NCBI GenBank assembly: GCA_028736075.1
Contig: CP117875.1
Coordinates: forward strand, 3,596,001-3,660,000
Length of the DNA stretch: 64,000 nucleotides
Source: Chryseobacterium sp. KACC 21268
Lineage (GTDB): Bacteria > Bacteroidota > Bacteroidia > Flavobacteriales > Weeksellaceae
Direction of reading: 5' to 3'
In this document: positions 18,701-26,722 of the stretch, piece by piece
Layout: each line of letters opens with the position of its first letter
Numbering within the stretch: the first letter of the stretch is position 1
The notes under the pieces: generated by a model
The model's input: the letters and a program-made list of their open reading frames with translations, nothing else
Databases searched by the model: none
Told to the model about the DNA's origin: nothing
Made by a program: the position numbers and the translations under genes

Positions 18701-18714
18701 TAATTTCGGAATAA
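12757..18714 (+). CDS. Alpha-2-macroglobulin-like protein with TonB-plug-like segment
   Basis: A 1985-residue protein with a signal peptide (cleavage near FSAQN, residue 22). It has an N-terminal helical part (25-330), then macroglobulin (MG) domains, including MG2-like IFLDRKIYRPGQIVYFK (about 545-561), the A2M bait/C-terminal region with GNVSFEFTSLEALTQWKLMF (about 1229) and a terpenoid-cyclase-like helical region (about 1500-1700). I see no CxEQ thioester, so this is the thioester-less type. Bacterial A2Ms trap proteases in the periplasm. Residues about 1152-1199 hold VMIRGNSTI, TALYGSRGG and LPSVNSNSEMSSQ, which look like TonB-receptor plug fragments. It is followed by a terminator. Confidence 0.85.
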   Translation: MKIIKSVSVFLLMFFFINFSAQNYYDSQWKKVEENYKKGTYKSNLPIILDIQNQAMKDNNAIQIIKSLKAEFSILKQTHDDTQNDENSKFFSKLQSTETKLKGDEKQLFHLLTLEFINDYYDNNSWKINQKTNIDNQNLSQIETWSKLDFKNFLTKNYSDLEKENSVLKKIQTQKYKEIFEATENLDYFPMLSDWSNFNYIEFLRNQNLFTPNELKVNSKKINDLYDSEISANSGNSKLYFQHQKINYNCELNNCKDKFAQIEKLVGDESLKGDYKVLIIDEMIELLQQKDDNKTALVWVNKAKELYPKSKFINNILNKENAIKNPQLNLFYEKETQPNKPIHIVAEVKNVKQFSLNIYEVKDDSQGFLNHVFDSYKNPFSKVKKSLVRKDEFSLPASSDFKSHKTSLELKVLPAGIYLAEYVVENSVQGNYYFIVSDSKIIFSKKDDSNPKANILKLVNNENGKAFINENLDVTEYVRGKAVTKYTVKTDKFGNFQFPNSANQEYYRNFLVKNGNNFSMINVYGYDYGNRNKSENQESAQIFLDRKIYRPGQIVYFKVIATGINGETQKMKTLEKVKLNIILNDTNGEELQTLKLTTNEFGSVNGSFTLPKNKLNGNFNIEVDDDNNSAYNISGYADFQVEEYKRPKFEVTFEPIKDEYKYGQTIELKGKAMMFSGVALSNSTVNYEIKKQNIRWRYFWWYPRGNDNENSILGTAKTNEKGEFTIKVELKKDETLEGIQIDNYAINASVTDINGETQSADTNVKVASVSHYISADNVDNIFSDEAVKLSVSTKNYNDQVLAKSYNAKLEKLEEPKQIFRSQFENTIQDLPKLSKEEFVQKFPHDRFDKTNEEKNWKVEKVVFDRIENQESGSKNANPESRILNLGSLNAGTYKLQLYNIEGKDTIKTEQFFKVWDKKSLGQNQKPFLEVIKPKQDLKRGEKAKIFVYSAVPDALVNVFVQNGKGETVTETHSFKNGILEYETLIPKDETVSRVNLQFQLVAFNDVKTENVDLKIADSKDDLKIETVTFRDKLQPGQKEKWTVKVSGADKEKINAEVLVGMYDKSLDQFASNSWNWQGFYSQFFQSSYDLRNGLSQENFNKNSKYLKTYNINNPQFNWFDLTLFYTSKGSYTVREGVKSAVYAPAPPPSNAKVMIRGNSTIQNDKAMAETALYGSRGGSIESLIKTLPSVNSNSEMSSQEKDDLNKIPVRQNLNETAFFYPNLLTDKDGNVSFEFTSLEALTQWKLMFLAHTKDARSATLEKSVVTQKEFSITPNYPRFLREGDELNLQSKLSSLVNQKLNGVAQLQILDAFTNEDISEKFGISQLTAVPVYNKEQSFTLSENGNSVVNWKIKVPNDVSSIIIKIVAKAGNFSDGEQKAIAVLPNRMLVTDALPIFVKEGQTKTFTLENLRNSNSKTLTNVSNTLELTTNPIWEIMFALPSLKNDTNNSADVIFNKWFADVLASEIFKANPKLKTVFDEYQSKGLLTSNLEKNQELKQLLLEETPWVLESKNETEQMEKLARLFDANTMRNSIQNDWSELQKLQNPDGGFSWYAGYPSSYYNSLYILKNLGRINEWLKGNVADYQSSEQKEMVAKLISYVDNEVNKYWKTDKDNVWNNFVIDYLDTRNYWEKEYPLKNKGANLKTLVITKAKIAKITDFTFFGLHRSALLFHNYGLKDVSKKLMTYLKETSTDTETQGVYWKQNLNDWGWYSSKTVNHAGALEAFNKLTPTDETFIEEMKIWLVTQKEVNSWGSSRGTTEVIFTILNSGKSWTSAESDKAEITWGGKALKPQIQATGYVKQAITSDNLDKNLATVSIKKDSPGIVQGGLFWQYYEDLDKIKSSESYISITKELYKKVKTENGEQLIKINENSPLKVGDKVTVRMILNTDRNMEFIHLKDMRAAGFEPLDVISRYEWKNNLGYYQSTKDASTNFYIEYMPKGKYVFEYDYVANASGKFSNGITTLQNYYAPQMNAHTQGTKVIISE

Positions 18715-18739
18715 ATACAATCATTAAAATGTTAAAATG

Positions 18740-18771
18740 ACAACCAAATAGAAATGTTTGGTTGTTTTTTT
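18740..18771 (+). terminator. Terminator of the alpha-2-macroglobulin-like gene
   Basis: A 9-bp stem (ACAACCAAA with TTTGGTTGT), an 8-base loop and a T7 tract lie about 25 bases past the stop codon. Confidence 0.85.
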
Positions 18772-18919
18772 ATATTTTTACTCCTTATTAAATAGCTCAT
18801 AATTTTTAATTAGTTTTAATTAATAAACAAAAAAAATCAAGCTATATAAAAAATTCAGTATCAATAAATAAAATTTTTAAACAATATCTCAAAAAAAATC
18901 ATCATCTAATTTTATAATA

Positions 18920-21172
18920 ATGGTAAAACAATTATTCACTGTCACTGGCATAATGGCTTCTATGATGCTAAGTGCACAAAAAAACTTTTGGAGTCCGGTT
19001 CAAAACAAATCTTCCTTAGCAACTGCTAAATTGATGGAAAGAACCACAACACCAAATGATTACAAGATCTACAGCTTGAACTTGCAAGGCATAAAATCTG
19101 AACTGGCGAAAGCTCCAAACAGAGAATCTGGCAATGATAGTTTTGTCCTGAAATTCCCAACAGCTTCTGGAAAGCTGGTTGACTATGTCGTGAAAGAGGC
19201 AGCTGTGATGGCGAAAGAACTATCTGACAAATATCCAGGAATCAATTCCTATGTTGGATACCAGAAAGGAAGTCCGGAAAACAGCATCAGATTCAGTATC
19301 TCGCCGTACGACGGACTAAATGTGATGTATTTTGACAATACGAAAATCAGTTACCTGGATACTTATACAAGTGACCTAAATAACTACATTGTTTATGAAA
19401 GAAGCAGTTTGCCTGTAAATCCGGAAAAATTCAACTGTGATTATGGTAAATATAATTTTGAAAATCCGCCAGTTGAACAGCCGGTTTCTCTAAAAGCACC
19501 TTTCGTACAAGATGGCAAACTGAGAACTTACCGTTTGGCTTTGGCTGGAAACTTTGAATATTCCAGATACCATTACAACAGAGCTGGTCTTGCAACCGGA
19601 ACAGTTGAACAGAAAAAAGCTGCTGTATTAGCTGCTATGAACGCAACAATGACAAGAGTAAATGGTGTTTATGAAAAAACAGTTTCTCTTACAATGGTTA
19701 TGGTTCCAAATAATGATCAAATCCTATTCGTCGAAAATACCAATGATGGTTACACCAACGGTAGTGGTGGAACAATGTTGGGAGAAAACCAAACTGTTTG
19801 CGACTCCAAAATTGGAACTGCAAATTACGATATCGGACACGTTTTCAGTACTGGTGGTGGTGGTGTTGCATACTTGCAATCTCCTTGTAGCTCAATCAAA
19901 GCTGGTGGTGTGACAGGATCTTCTGCTCCTATCAATGATGCTTTCAACATTGACTACGTAGCGCACGAAATGGGACATCAGTTTGGAGGAAACCATACCT
20001 TCCGTGCCAATACAACAGATGCAGGATCTTGTAGTGGTAATTCCAATACGGTAACTGCAGTAGAACCAGGAAGTGGATCAACCATTATGGCCTATGCAGG
20101 AATCTGTACTTCCGTCTACAATTTACAAAACAACAGTGATCCATATTTCCATTCTGTAAGTGTGAATGAAATGTACAACTTCATTACGCGTGGTACGGAC
20201 TGTTCTGTAAAGACTGCAAACAACAACTCTACACCAATTGCTGACGCAGGTTTGGATTACACTATTCCGTACGGAACTGCATTTGTTTTGACAGGCGCAG
20301 GAAGTGACCCAGATGGTGATGCTGTAACTTACCTTTGGGAACAAACCAATGCTGCTGCACTTTTCTACAATCCACAACCACCTACAGCTACTACGGTTCA
20401 AGGAACAGTTTTCAGATCATACAATCCTAAAACGACTCCTGAGAGATATTTCCCTCAAATGAGTTCTATCGCAGCAAATAACCTGACGCCAACTTGGGAA
20501 GTGATTCCAAGTGTAGCTAGAACGTTGAACTTCTCATTGCTAGTAAATGACAACAAAGCAACTGGTAACCAATCTGCAAGAGATCTAATGGTTGTAACTG
20601 TAGCTAATACAGGACCTTTCAAAGTGACTTCTCAGACTTTAGCAGCTAATTACATTGGAGGAACCCAGCTTCCGGTAACTTGGGATGTTGCAGGAACCAA
20701 TGCAGCGCCAATCAATACGCAAAATGTACAGATCTACATCTCTTCTGACAATGGACTTACTTATCCAACACTACTTGCAGAAGTACCTAACAACGGATCT
20801 GCATCTGTTACACTTCCTAACGAAAATAACGGAAATGCAAGAATTATGGTGAAAGCAGCTAACAATATTTATTTTGCAGTGAACTCTGCTAGATTTAATA
20901 TCAGTAAAAACCTTGCGGTAAATGAATCTGCTTTCAACAAAGGTTTTGCACTATATCCAAATCCTGCAAAAGGAGAAGTTAATATCTCTCTTAGTAATGC
21001 AGCCAAAGGTGCAACTTATCAAATCCTAGATCTTTCTGGAAAATTGCTTTCTAATGGATCTTTGGAAAATGAAAAAACTAAAGTGAATATCTCTACTTTA
21101 AAAACCGGAACTTACAGAATTGTAATTTCTAACAATGGAGAAACAACTAGTAAAAACCTTATCGTTAAATAA
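18920..21172 (+). CDS. T9SS-secreted reprolysin-like metalloprotease
   Basis: The 750-residue product has a signal peptide (cleavage near LSAQK, residue 20), a propeptide-like region (about 25-190), then a zinc protease domain with HEMGHQFGGNH at about 349-359 (HExxHxxGxxH) and a Met-turn in STIMAYAG (about 389-393), which together define a metzincin. PKD-like and Ig-like beta modules follow, and the last 75 residues are a type A T9SS sorting domain (YPNPAKG, TYQILDLSGK, GTYRIVIS). It is an extracellular or surface protease. The coding region between strong A/T-rich flanks stands alone, with its own terminator. Confidence 0.9.
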   Translation: MVKQLFTVTGIMASMMLSAQKNFWSPVQNKSSLATAKLMERTTTPNDYKIYSLNLQGIKSELAKAPNRESGNDSFVLKFPTASGKLVDYVVKEAAVMAKELSDKYPGINSYVGYQKGSPENSIRFSISPYDGLNVMYFDNTKISYLDTYTSDLNNYIVYERSSLPVNPEKFNCDYGKYNFENPPVEQPVSLKAPFVQDGKLRTYRLALAGNFEYSRYHYNRAGLATGTVEQKKAAVLAAMNATMTRVNGVYEKTVSLTMVMVPNNDQILFVENTNDGYTNGSGGTMLGENQTVCDSKIGTANYDIGHVFSTGGGGVAYLQSPCSSIKAGGVTGSSAPINDAFNIDYVAHEMGHQFGGNHTFRANTTDAGSCSGNSNTVTAVEPGSGSTIMAYAGICTSVYNLQNNSDPYFHSVSVNEMYNFITRGTDCSVKTANNNSTPIADAGLDYTIPYGTAFVLTGAGSDPDGDAVTYLWEQTNAAALFYNPQPPTATTVQGTVFRSYNPKTTPERYFPQMSSIAANNLTPTWEVIPSVARTLNFSLLVNDNKATGNQSARDLMVVTVANTGPFKVTSQTLAANYIGGTQLPVTWDVAGTNAAPINTQNVQIYISSDNGLTYPTLLAEVPNNGSASVTLPNENNGNARIMVKAANNIYFAVNSARFNISKNLAVNESAFNKGFALYPNPAKGEVNISLSNAAKGATYQILDLSGKLLSNGSLENEKTKVNISTLKTGTYRIVISNNGETTSKNLIVK

Positions 21173-21193
21173 TTTAGTTTAATGATAATCCAT

Positions 21194-21226
21194 AAAAAAG
21201 ACCAACGTAATTAGTTGGTCTTTTTT
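21194..21226. terminator. Bidirectional terminator
   Basis: A 13-bp stem (AAAAAAGACCAAC with its complement) around a 7-base loop lies between the convergent metalloprotease and porin-like genes. It has T tracts on both strands. Confidence 0.85.
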
Positions 21227-21239
21227 TATTCATAAAATT

Positions 21240-21836
21240 CTAAAATCCGTATTGCAGTCCAATTTGCAATGTATTGTTTCGAAGTTGTTTGTCATCATTG
21301 CTCCAACTGGTAGATCCTGATTTTTTGATATCTGTAAAGCCTGCAACGTACCTTGCACCAATTGTAATATTATTTACTCTGAATCCTACACCTATTGCTC
21401 CGCCCATATCAAAACTATTGTAATTGGAATTATTCCTGTATTTTTTTATTGTCACGACATCGTCAGCTTTGTTGCGGTCACTGTTCCCAATTAAAAAAGA
21501 AAACTGCGGTCCTGCTTCTACAAATAATTTAGGAATTGGTTCGAATTGAAACATTATAGGTGCAGAAACGTAATCCAAACCCAGCGTGTGTGATACCCTA
21601 TTATTATCATACTTTACCCCAACGCTGTTGTAAAGGACTTCTGGCTGAATACTAAAAACACTGTTCACCGGCGCGTGCATATACACACCAACAAAGTAGC
21701 CAAGTTTGGCATTAGTATCATCCCAACTTCTCTCCTGGCTAATGGTCGAAATATTGGCACCACCTTTCACACCAAAAGACTGCGCAGAGATCATCGCTGT
21801 TGTAGAAATTGCCAAAACCTGAAATATCTTCTTCAT
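21240..21836 (-). CDS. Porin-family outer-membrane beta-barrel protein (paralogue 1)
   Basis: A 198-residue protein with a signal peptide (cleavage near MISAQ) and the PorT/OMP_b-brl_2-type pattern: an opening FGVKGGANIS strand, FSIQPEVLYNS, FVEAGPQFSFLIG and IGARYVAGFTDIK, ending in LQIGLQYGF with a C-terminal Phe. This predicts an eight-stranded barrel. It is a paralogue of the next gene upstream. ATG 21836 (MKKIF) is preferred to the ATG two codons earlier because the signal peptide then starts with the Lys pair. The substrate or role is unknown. Confidence 0.8.
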   Translation of the reverse strand: MKKIFQVLAISTTAMISAQSFGVKGGANISTISQERSWDDTNAKLGYFVGVYMHAPVNSVFSIQPEVLYNSVGVKYDNNRVSHTLGLDYVSAPIMFQFEPIPKLFVEAGPQFSFLIGNSDRNKADDVVTIKKYRNNSNYNSFDMGGAIGVGFRVNNITIGARYVAGFTDIKKSGSTSWSNDDKQLRNNTLQIGLQYGF

Positions 21837-21883
21837 ATACATAATTGTTTATTAAGGGCAAAAATATAAATTAAGAAACAAAA

Positions 21884-21907
21884 AAAGACCGAATGAATCG
21901 GCCTTTT
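21884..21907 (-). terminator. Terminator between the two porin-like genes
   Basis: On the minus strand a stem AAAGGCCGA/TCGGTCTTT (one G-T pair) with a 4-5-base loop is followed by a T7 tract. It separates the two paralogues into independent units. Confidence 0.7.
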
Positions 21908-21930
21908 GTAATATTTAAGATTTTGTAATA

Positions 21931-22617
21931 TTAGAATTTGTAAGACAAACCTACTTGGAAAGTATTGTTTCTGTTTTTGTTGTCGTTGTTCTCTAATGAT
22001 GTATTACCATTTTCATCGTTGTTCTTTTTATTGATATCTGTGAACCCTGCAACATATCTCGCATTGATACCAAAGTTTGGAGTAAAGTTAAATCCTAAAC
22101 CAAGACCAGCACCCATATTGAAGGAACTGATACCATCCTTAATATCATTAGAACCTGATGTAGTACTTGTAGATGTAGTTCCTCCTGTAGTTGTTTCTCT
22201 AGTGATATCACCTTTGTCTTTTGCACTAATTAAGAATCCAAATTCAGGACCTGCTTCTAAGTAAAAAGCTGGAGTTGCGTGAAATTGGAACATAACAGGC
22301 ACAGCAATATAATCTAAGTTACGACTTTGAGAAGATCTAAATCTCGTAGTAGTTCCTAAAGCCTCAGTAGTATAACTTTGAGTAACCTTTGCACCATATT
22401 GGCTATATAAAACCTCTGGCTGGATACTGAACATTTCAGAAACTGGCGCATTCATAAAGATACCACCGTAGAAACCTGCTTTAGATTTTGAATCTTCATA
22501 ACCATCTTTAGAGATTGAAGATACGTTAAGACCTGCTTTTAAACCGAATGTTGGACTTGTTTGAGCGAATGCAAAAGTTCCTGCTACCAAACCTAATCCT
22601 AAAAATAACTTTTTCAT
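21931..22617 (-). CDS. Porin-family outer-membrane beta-barrel protein (paralogue 2)
   Basis: A 228-residue protein with a signal peptide (cleavage near FAFAQ, residue 19). It shares the layout and motifs of its neighbour: FGLKAGLNVSSIS, FSIQPEVLYSQYG, YLEAGPEFGFLIS, NARYVAGFTDIN and a C-terminal VGLSYKF. A Thr/Ser/Gly-rich stretch near residues 142-156 makes it longer and is probably an extracellular loop. The shared order of motifs shows a tandem duplication. It ends at its own terminator. Confidence 0.8.
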   Translation of the reverse strand: MKKLFLGLGLVAGTFAFAQTSPTFGLKAGLNVSSISKDGYEDSKSKAGFYGGIFMNAPVSEMFSIQPEVLYSQYGAKVTQSYTTEALGTTTRFRSSQSRNLDYIAVPVMFQFHATPAFYLEAGPEFGFLISAKDKGDITRETTTGGTTSTSTTSGSNDIKDGISSFNMGAGLGLGFNFTPNFGINARYVAGFTDINKKNNDENGNTSLENNDNKNRNNTFQVGLSYKF

Positions 22618-22735
22618 AATATCAAATTTTAATTTTGTTTTACGGGAAGCATACTTCCAAATACTTTGCCAAAAAATTAAAAATTATTGATATTTAAATG
22701 TGAAAATTATTCAAACAATTAATATTCAACATATT

Positions 22736-22757
22736 AAAAAACCTATTCATCGAATAG
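22736..22757 (-). terminator. Probable terminator of aroB
   Basis: On the minus strand a 6-bp stem (CTATTC with GAATAG) with a 3-base loop is followed by a run of T just after the aroB stop. The stem is short, so confidence is moderate. Confidence 0.5.
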
Positions 22758-22762
22758 TATCA

Positions 22763-23809
22763 TTAATTTGTAATGATGTTTTTATAAAAATCCAAAGTCA
22801 AATTGATTTGATCTGCGTGCAATTTCTGGTCAAATGCGCAAGTTCCAACACCGTTGATCAAAGAAAAGTTGATATCGCCGTCCTGATTCTTCTTGTCGTT
22901 GAACATCAGGTTTACAATATCTTCGTTATTAAATTCGGAAATATCGATGTATGGAAAGAATCTCTGGATCTTGGTAATGATCGTTGATGAATCATCTACA
23001 TCTATCAGACCTGCCAAGAAAGCCAAATGCGTTTCACAGATCATTCCCAGCGCCACAGCTTCTCCGTGCGGGATCAGGTTTCCTTTTTTCAGAAAAAGAC
23101 TTTCCACAGCGTGACCAATGGTGTGACCAAAGTTGAGGATCTTTCGAACATTTTCTTCTTTAAAGTCCTTTGTCACCACATCATTCTTGATCTCCATACT
23201 TCGGTTGATGAATGGCGCCACGTCGGCAGGTGTAATTTTAAATAACGAACTTAATTCATTCCAATGGTTTGCGTCGGCAATCAAACCGTGTTTCAGCATC
23301 TCTGCAAAACCACTTCTGAGTTCTTCAAACTTTAAAGTTTCCAAGAATTTTGGATAGAAGAAAATCCCTTCCGGCAATGCAAAAGTCCCGATGATATTTT
23401 TAAGAAACTGATGATCAATCCCGGTTTTTCCACCAATTGAAGCATCGCACATAGCAAGCAAAGTTGTAGGAACATTGATGAATTTGAAACCTCTTTTATA
23501 AGTTGAAGCTACAAAACCGCCCATATCCGTCACTACTCCACCGCCAAGATTGATCAATAATGACTTTCTATCCGCTTCCATTTCTGAGAATATTTCCCAA
23601 AGCTGAGTTGCAGTGCCAATGTTTTTATTTTCTTCGCCCGCTTCTATTTCGATGATTTCGAATGGTGCGTCGGTTTCCAAGTTGGGTAGTAAGATTGGTA
23701 AACAATGGTCGTGCGTATTTTCATCCACCAAAATGAAGATCTTACTTGGCGCAAGTTGACCGATATATTCATTAAGACTACTGAAATCTTGATCAAGTTC
23801 CTTTATCAT
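22763..23809 (-). CDS. aroB: 3-Dehydroquinate synthase
   Basis: The 348-residue enzyme shows the AroB NAD-binding motif LLINLGGGVVTDMGGFVAS (about 83-101), substrate and zinc region AMCDASIGGKTGID (about 118-131), and the metal-binding GHTIGHAVES (about 228-237) with a second histidine in LIPHGEAVALGM. It converts DAHP to 3-dehydroquinate, step two of the shikimate pathway. Length and motif order are normal. It is flanked by unrelated genes, so it seems monocistronic, with a TAnnTTTG promoter close upstream. Confidence 0.92.
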   Translation of the reverse strand: MIKELDQDFSSLNEYIGQLAPSKIFILVDENTHDHCLPILLPNLETDAPFEIIEIEAGEENKNIGTATQLWEIFSEMEADRKSLLINLGGGVVTDMGGFVASTYKRGFKFINVPTTLLAMCDASIGGKTGIDHQFLKNIIGTFALPEGIFFYPKFLETLKFEELRSGFAEMLKHGLIADANHWNELSSLFKITPADVAPFINRSMEIKNDVVTKDFKEENVRKILNFGHTIGHAVESLFLKKGNLIPHGEAVALGMICETHLAFLAGLIDVDDSSTIITKIQRFFPYIDISEFNNEDIVNLMFNDKKNQDGDINFSLINGVGTCAFDQKLHADQINLTLDFYKNIITN

Positions 23810-23823
23810 AACTCAAATTTTAA

Positions 23824-23850
23824 CAAAAATAAAAACAAATTAATTAGCAA
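23824..23850 (-). promoter_or_regulatory. Promoter of aroB
   Basis: On the minus strand TATTTTTG (exact TAnnTTTG, 23824-23831) lies 14 bases before the aroB start codon, with TTG at 23848-23850 and a 16-base spacer. Confidence 0.5.
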
Positions 23851-23931
23851 TTTTAATTATTTAAAATTAATTTCATTAATTAAAAAAAGAAAGCTTTCAC
23901 CTCTCTCTATATCTTTATTAATTTTTGAAAA

Positions 23932-24984
23932 TTACTGTTTTACAAATTTGGTATTCAGTGTTTTTCCATTGATTAAAGTACTCAAATAATAAACTCCAGA
24001 TTTAAGTTTTGAAACATTAATTCTATTTTGATTAATGGCAGGAGATGAAACCAACCTTCCGGATTCATCAATAATTTGAATCTTTTCTATCTTTTCATTA
24101 AAATCCAATTGTAAAAAATCTCTCGCTGGATTTGGAGAAACGCTCAATTTGATTTTGGTGACTTCATCTGTTGCTATCAAACAATTGTCTATGAGATTTA
24201 CAGACATATTATATCTACTCAGATATTGCTGATAATTGGGAACTTCAAAACAATTCACCTTGAGGTTAACCAAAGTCTCTATTTTTGAAGGATCATTGCC
24301 ACATGTATTAAATGAATAAAACAGTTTCCCAAAAGCACAAGAACCCCATTCTGCCAAAAATATCCAAATAGTATTTTTACCATTTTGTATGTTAACATTG
24401 ATTAAGGGATTATTGTAAGAGTAAAAGTACAGTACCGAATTTTTATTATCATAATATTGAGAATAGGCTTCAATATTTCTTGCAGACTGGCTAAAATCTA
24501 AATTTCTTAATAAATTATCAGTGCACTTTATAATATATAGTTTATTGACATCATTAAAATTTAAAAACTCTGTAATCTTATTATGATGACAGTAAACTTG
24601 TTCTAAATTAATAAGGTCTTTAAAATCCAGAATAGTCAAATTATTATTTTTACACTCCAGAATTTTCAGATTTTTAAAATTATTAATTCCGTCTAAAGAG
24701 CTTATGTTATAACTTGGAAGAAAATTATAATCCATTACATAACTTGTAGGACTAGAGTCCCCAGAAATTGAAATCTGACTGATGTTTAAGGCTTCTGAAA
24801 CATCTATTTGCCCATCATTATTTTGATCGATTTTCGTTGCATTTCCGTTTAAGTCTGCAGCAATATAATTTGTGGAACTAGATTGTAATAATCTCGCTTT
24901 GAAATTTGCATCAGGAAAATTAATAATCTGGCTGAAGAATAACTGAGAACAGAAAAGAAGTAAAAGGAAGTAGTTTTGTTTCAT
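23932..24984 (-). CDS. T9SS-secreted leucine-rich repeat protein
   Basis: The 350-residue product has a signal peptide (LFFSQ, residue 19), an EF-hand/dockerin-like turn (DQNNDGQIDVSEA, about 52-64), then leucine-rich-like repeats (ISSLDGINNFKNLKILECKN, NLTILDFKDLINLEQVYCHH) typical of surface proteins in this group. The C-terminus carries a type A T9SS sorting domain (VSPNPARDFLQLDF, KIQIIDESGR, GVYYLST). It is probably exported and surface-attached, with a binding role inferred from the repeats. It lies between lpdA and aroB on the same strand; the 122 bases between it and aroB show no clear terminator. Confidence 0.75.
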   Translation of the reverse strand: MKQNYFLLLLFCSQLFFSQIINFPDANFKARLLQSSSTNYIAADLNGNATKIDQNNDGQIDVSEALNISQISISGDSSPTSYVMDYNFLPSYNISSLDGINNFKNLKILECKNNNLTILDFKDLINLEQVYCHHNKITEFLNFNDVNKLYIIKCTDNLLRNLDFSQSARNIEAYSQYYDNKNSVLYFYSYNNPLINVNIQNGKNTIWIFLAEWGSCAFGKLFYSFNTCGNDPSKIETLVNLKVNCFEVPNYQQYLSRYNMSVNLIDNCLIATDEVTKIKLSVSPNPARDFLQLDFNEKIEKIQIIDESGRLVSSPAINQNRINVSKLKSGVYYLSTLINGKTLNTKFVKQ

Positions 24985-25010
24985 AGTTAGCTTATTTTCA
25001 ACTAAGTTAC

Positions 25011-25041
25011 AAAAAAAAGAGAAGCTAAATCGCTTCTCTTT
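25011..25041 (-). terminator. Terminator of lpdA
   Basis: A 10-bp stem (AAAGAGAAGC with its complement) with a 6-base loop is followed on the minus strand by a T8 tract. Confidence 0.8.
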
Positions 25042-25067
25042 ATATATTGATCTTCTAAATTTTTAGA

Positions 25068-26471
25068 TTACATATGGATTGATCGCTTTCCAGTAGCGTC
25101 CAAAGCCGCTTCTTTCACAGCTTCTGCATAAGTTGGATGCGCGTGAGAACTTCTAGCGATGTCTTCTGCACTTGCACGGAACTCCATTGCGATAACGCCT
25201 TCTGCAACCAGATCCGCAGCTCTTGCGCCGATCATATGGAAACCTAGAACCTCATCCGTTTTCTCGTCAGCAATGATTTTCACAAAACCGTCTGTGTCGC
25301 CACTTGCACGGCTTCTTCCTAATGCTCTCATTGGGAAACTTCCTACTTTGTAAGCCACGCCTTCTTCTTTCAATTGCTCCTCGGTTTTACCAACGCCAGC
25401 AACTTCTGGCCAAGTGTAAACAACGCCTGGAATCAAGTTATAATTGATGTGAGGTTTTTGTCCAGCCAAGATCTCAGCAACCAAAGTTCCTTCCTCCTCA
25501 GCTTTGTGGGCCAACATTGCGCCTTTGATCACGTCACCAATCGCATAAATGTTAGAAACATTCGTTTGCAAATGGTCGTTGGTTTTCACTCTTCCTCTTT
25601 CGTCAAGTTCTACACCAGCTTTTTCCAATCCAAGTCCGTCTGTGTAAGGTCTTCTCCCTACAGAAACCAGAACGTAATCACTTTCGTAAGTTACCTCCTC
25701 GCCTTTCTTGTTTTTAGCCGTTACTTTCACAGAATCTCCGTTTCTCTCAACCGCCGAAACCGCTGTAGAAAGTTCGAATTTCATCCCTTGTTTTCTAAGA
25801 ACTTTTTGCAATTCCTTAGACAAACTTCCGTCCATTCCTGGAATGATCTTATCCATAAATTCGACCACAGTTACCTGAGAACCTAATCTCAAATAAACTG
25901 AACCAAGTTCTAATCCGATAACACCTCCTCCAATTACTACCAAATGTTTTGGAATTTCCTTAAGATTCAAAGCTTCTGTGGAAGTGATGATTCTTTCTTT
26001 ATCAAGATTGATGAAAGGTAAACTAGATGGTTTTGAACCAGTTGCGATGATTGTATATTTAGATTCGATCACTTCGGAAGAACCGTCGTTCTTTGAAACT
26101 TTGATCTGGGTTGCAGATTCGAAACTTCCAAGACCTTCAAAAACGGTGATCTTATTTTTATCCATCAAAAAGTTGATTCCCTTTGTGGTTTGATCTACCA
26201 CTTCGTTTTTGCGGGCGATCATTCTTGCGATATCAGCAGTCGGCTCATTGATGATGATCCCGTGATTTGCAAAGTCGTGTTTTGCCTTTTCGAAATGCTC
26301 AGAACTATCAAGCAAAGCTTTTGAAGGAATACATCCAACGTTAAGACAAGTTCCGCCTAAGGTTGAATATTTTTCAATAATTGCTGTTTTGAAACCCAAT
26401 TGGGCAGCACGGATTGCCGCAACATATCCACCAGGACCAGAACCGATAACGGTTACATCAAATTGACTCAT
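25068..26471 (-). CDS. lpdA: Dihydrolipoyl dehydrogenase
   Basis: A 467-residue flavoprotein disulfide reductase. FAD binding GSGPGGYVAA is at 10-19, the redox disulfide is in GGTCLNVGCIPSK (Cys42 and Cys47), NAD binding GGGVIGLELGSVY is at about 176-188, and the C-terminal HAHPTYAEA supplies the catalytic base His. It reoxidises dihydrolipoamide in the pyruvate, 2-oxoglutarate, branched-chain and glycine cleavage complexes. No E1 or E2 subunits are adjacent, so it is a stand-alone gene serving several complexes, as is common in the phylum. Confidence 0.95.
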   Translation of the reverse strand: MSQFDVTVIGSGPGGYVAAIRAAQLGFKTAIIEKYSTLGGTCLNVGCIPSKALLDSSEHFEKAKHDFANHGIIINEPTADIARMIARKNEVVDQTTKGINFLMDKNKITVFEGLGSFESATQIKVSKNDGSSEVIESKYTIIATGSKPSSLPFINLDKERIITSTEALNLKEIPKHLVVIGGGVIGLELGSVYLRLGSQVTVVEFMDKIIPGMDGSLSKELQKVLRKQGMKFELSTAVSAVERNGDSVKVTAKNKKGEEVTYESDYVLVSVGRRPYTDGLGLEKAGVELDERGRVKTNDHLQTNVSNIYAIGDVIKGAMLAHKAEEEGTLVAEILAGQKPHINYNLIPGVVYTWPEVAGVGKTEEQLKEEGVAYKVGSFPMRALGRSRASGDTDGFVKIIADEKTDEVLGFHMIGARAADLVAEGVIAMEFRASAEDIARSSHAHPTYAEAVKEAALDATGKRSIHM

Positions 26472-26505
26472 ATATTTTTGATTATTATTCGAATAAAAAT
26501 TTCCT

Positions 26506-26513
26506 CAAATTTA
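26506..26513 (-). promoter_or_regulatory. -7 element of lpdA promoter
   Basis: On the minus strand TAAATTTG exactly matches TAnnTTTG, 34 bases before the lpdA start. The -33 TTG is not clearly spaced. Confidence 0.45.
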
Positions 26514-26629
26514 CGAAAATTCAGTCAAATTAAAGATTGATTATGTATGAGATTTCTCAAAGAAGAAAAGTGTAGAAAAATGTAAAATTAAGTTTGAAAG
26601 ATAAAATAGAATTTAAAACCCATCTATTT

Positions 26630-26671
26630 TTCTTAAAATCACATAAAACCTATGTTTCTATGTGGTTTCAA
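26630..26671. repeat. ACATAG-type palindromic repeat
   Basis: CACATA and TATGTG arms enclose a second imperfect hairpin (AAACCTATGTTT) in the divergent space between lpdA and yggS. This phrase (CCACATAGAAACATAG on the minus strand) looks like a low-complexity repeat seen between genes in many Flavobacteriia. Confidence 0.5.
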
Positions 26672-26684
26672 ATTTAAAGATTCT

Positions 26685-26692
26685 TATTTTTG
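26685..26692 (+). promoter_or_regulatory. -7 element of yggS promoter
   Basis: TATTTTTG exactly matches TAnnTTTG, 30 bases before the yggS ATG. It lies just downstream of the ACATAG repeat, so that repeat sits at the -33 region. Confidence 0.5.
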
Positions 26693-26722
26693 TTAAAGTT
26701 TTAATTTAATAAACTGATTCCA

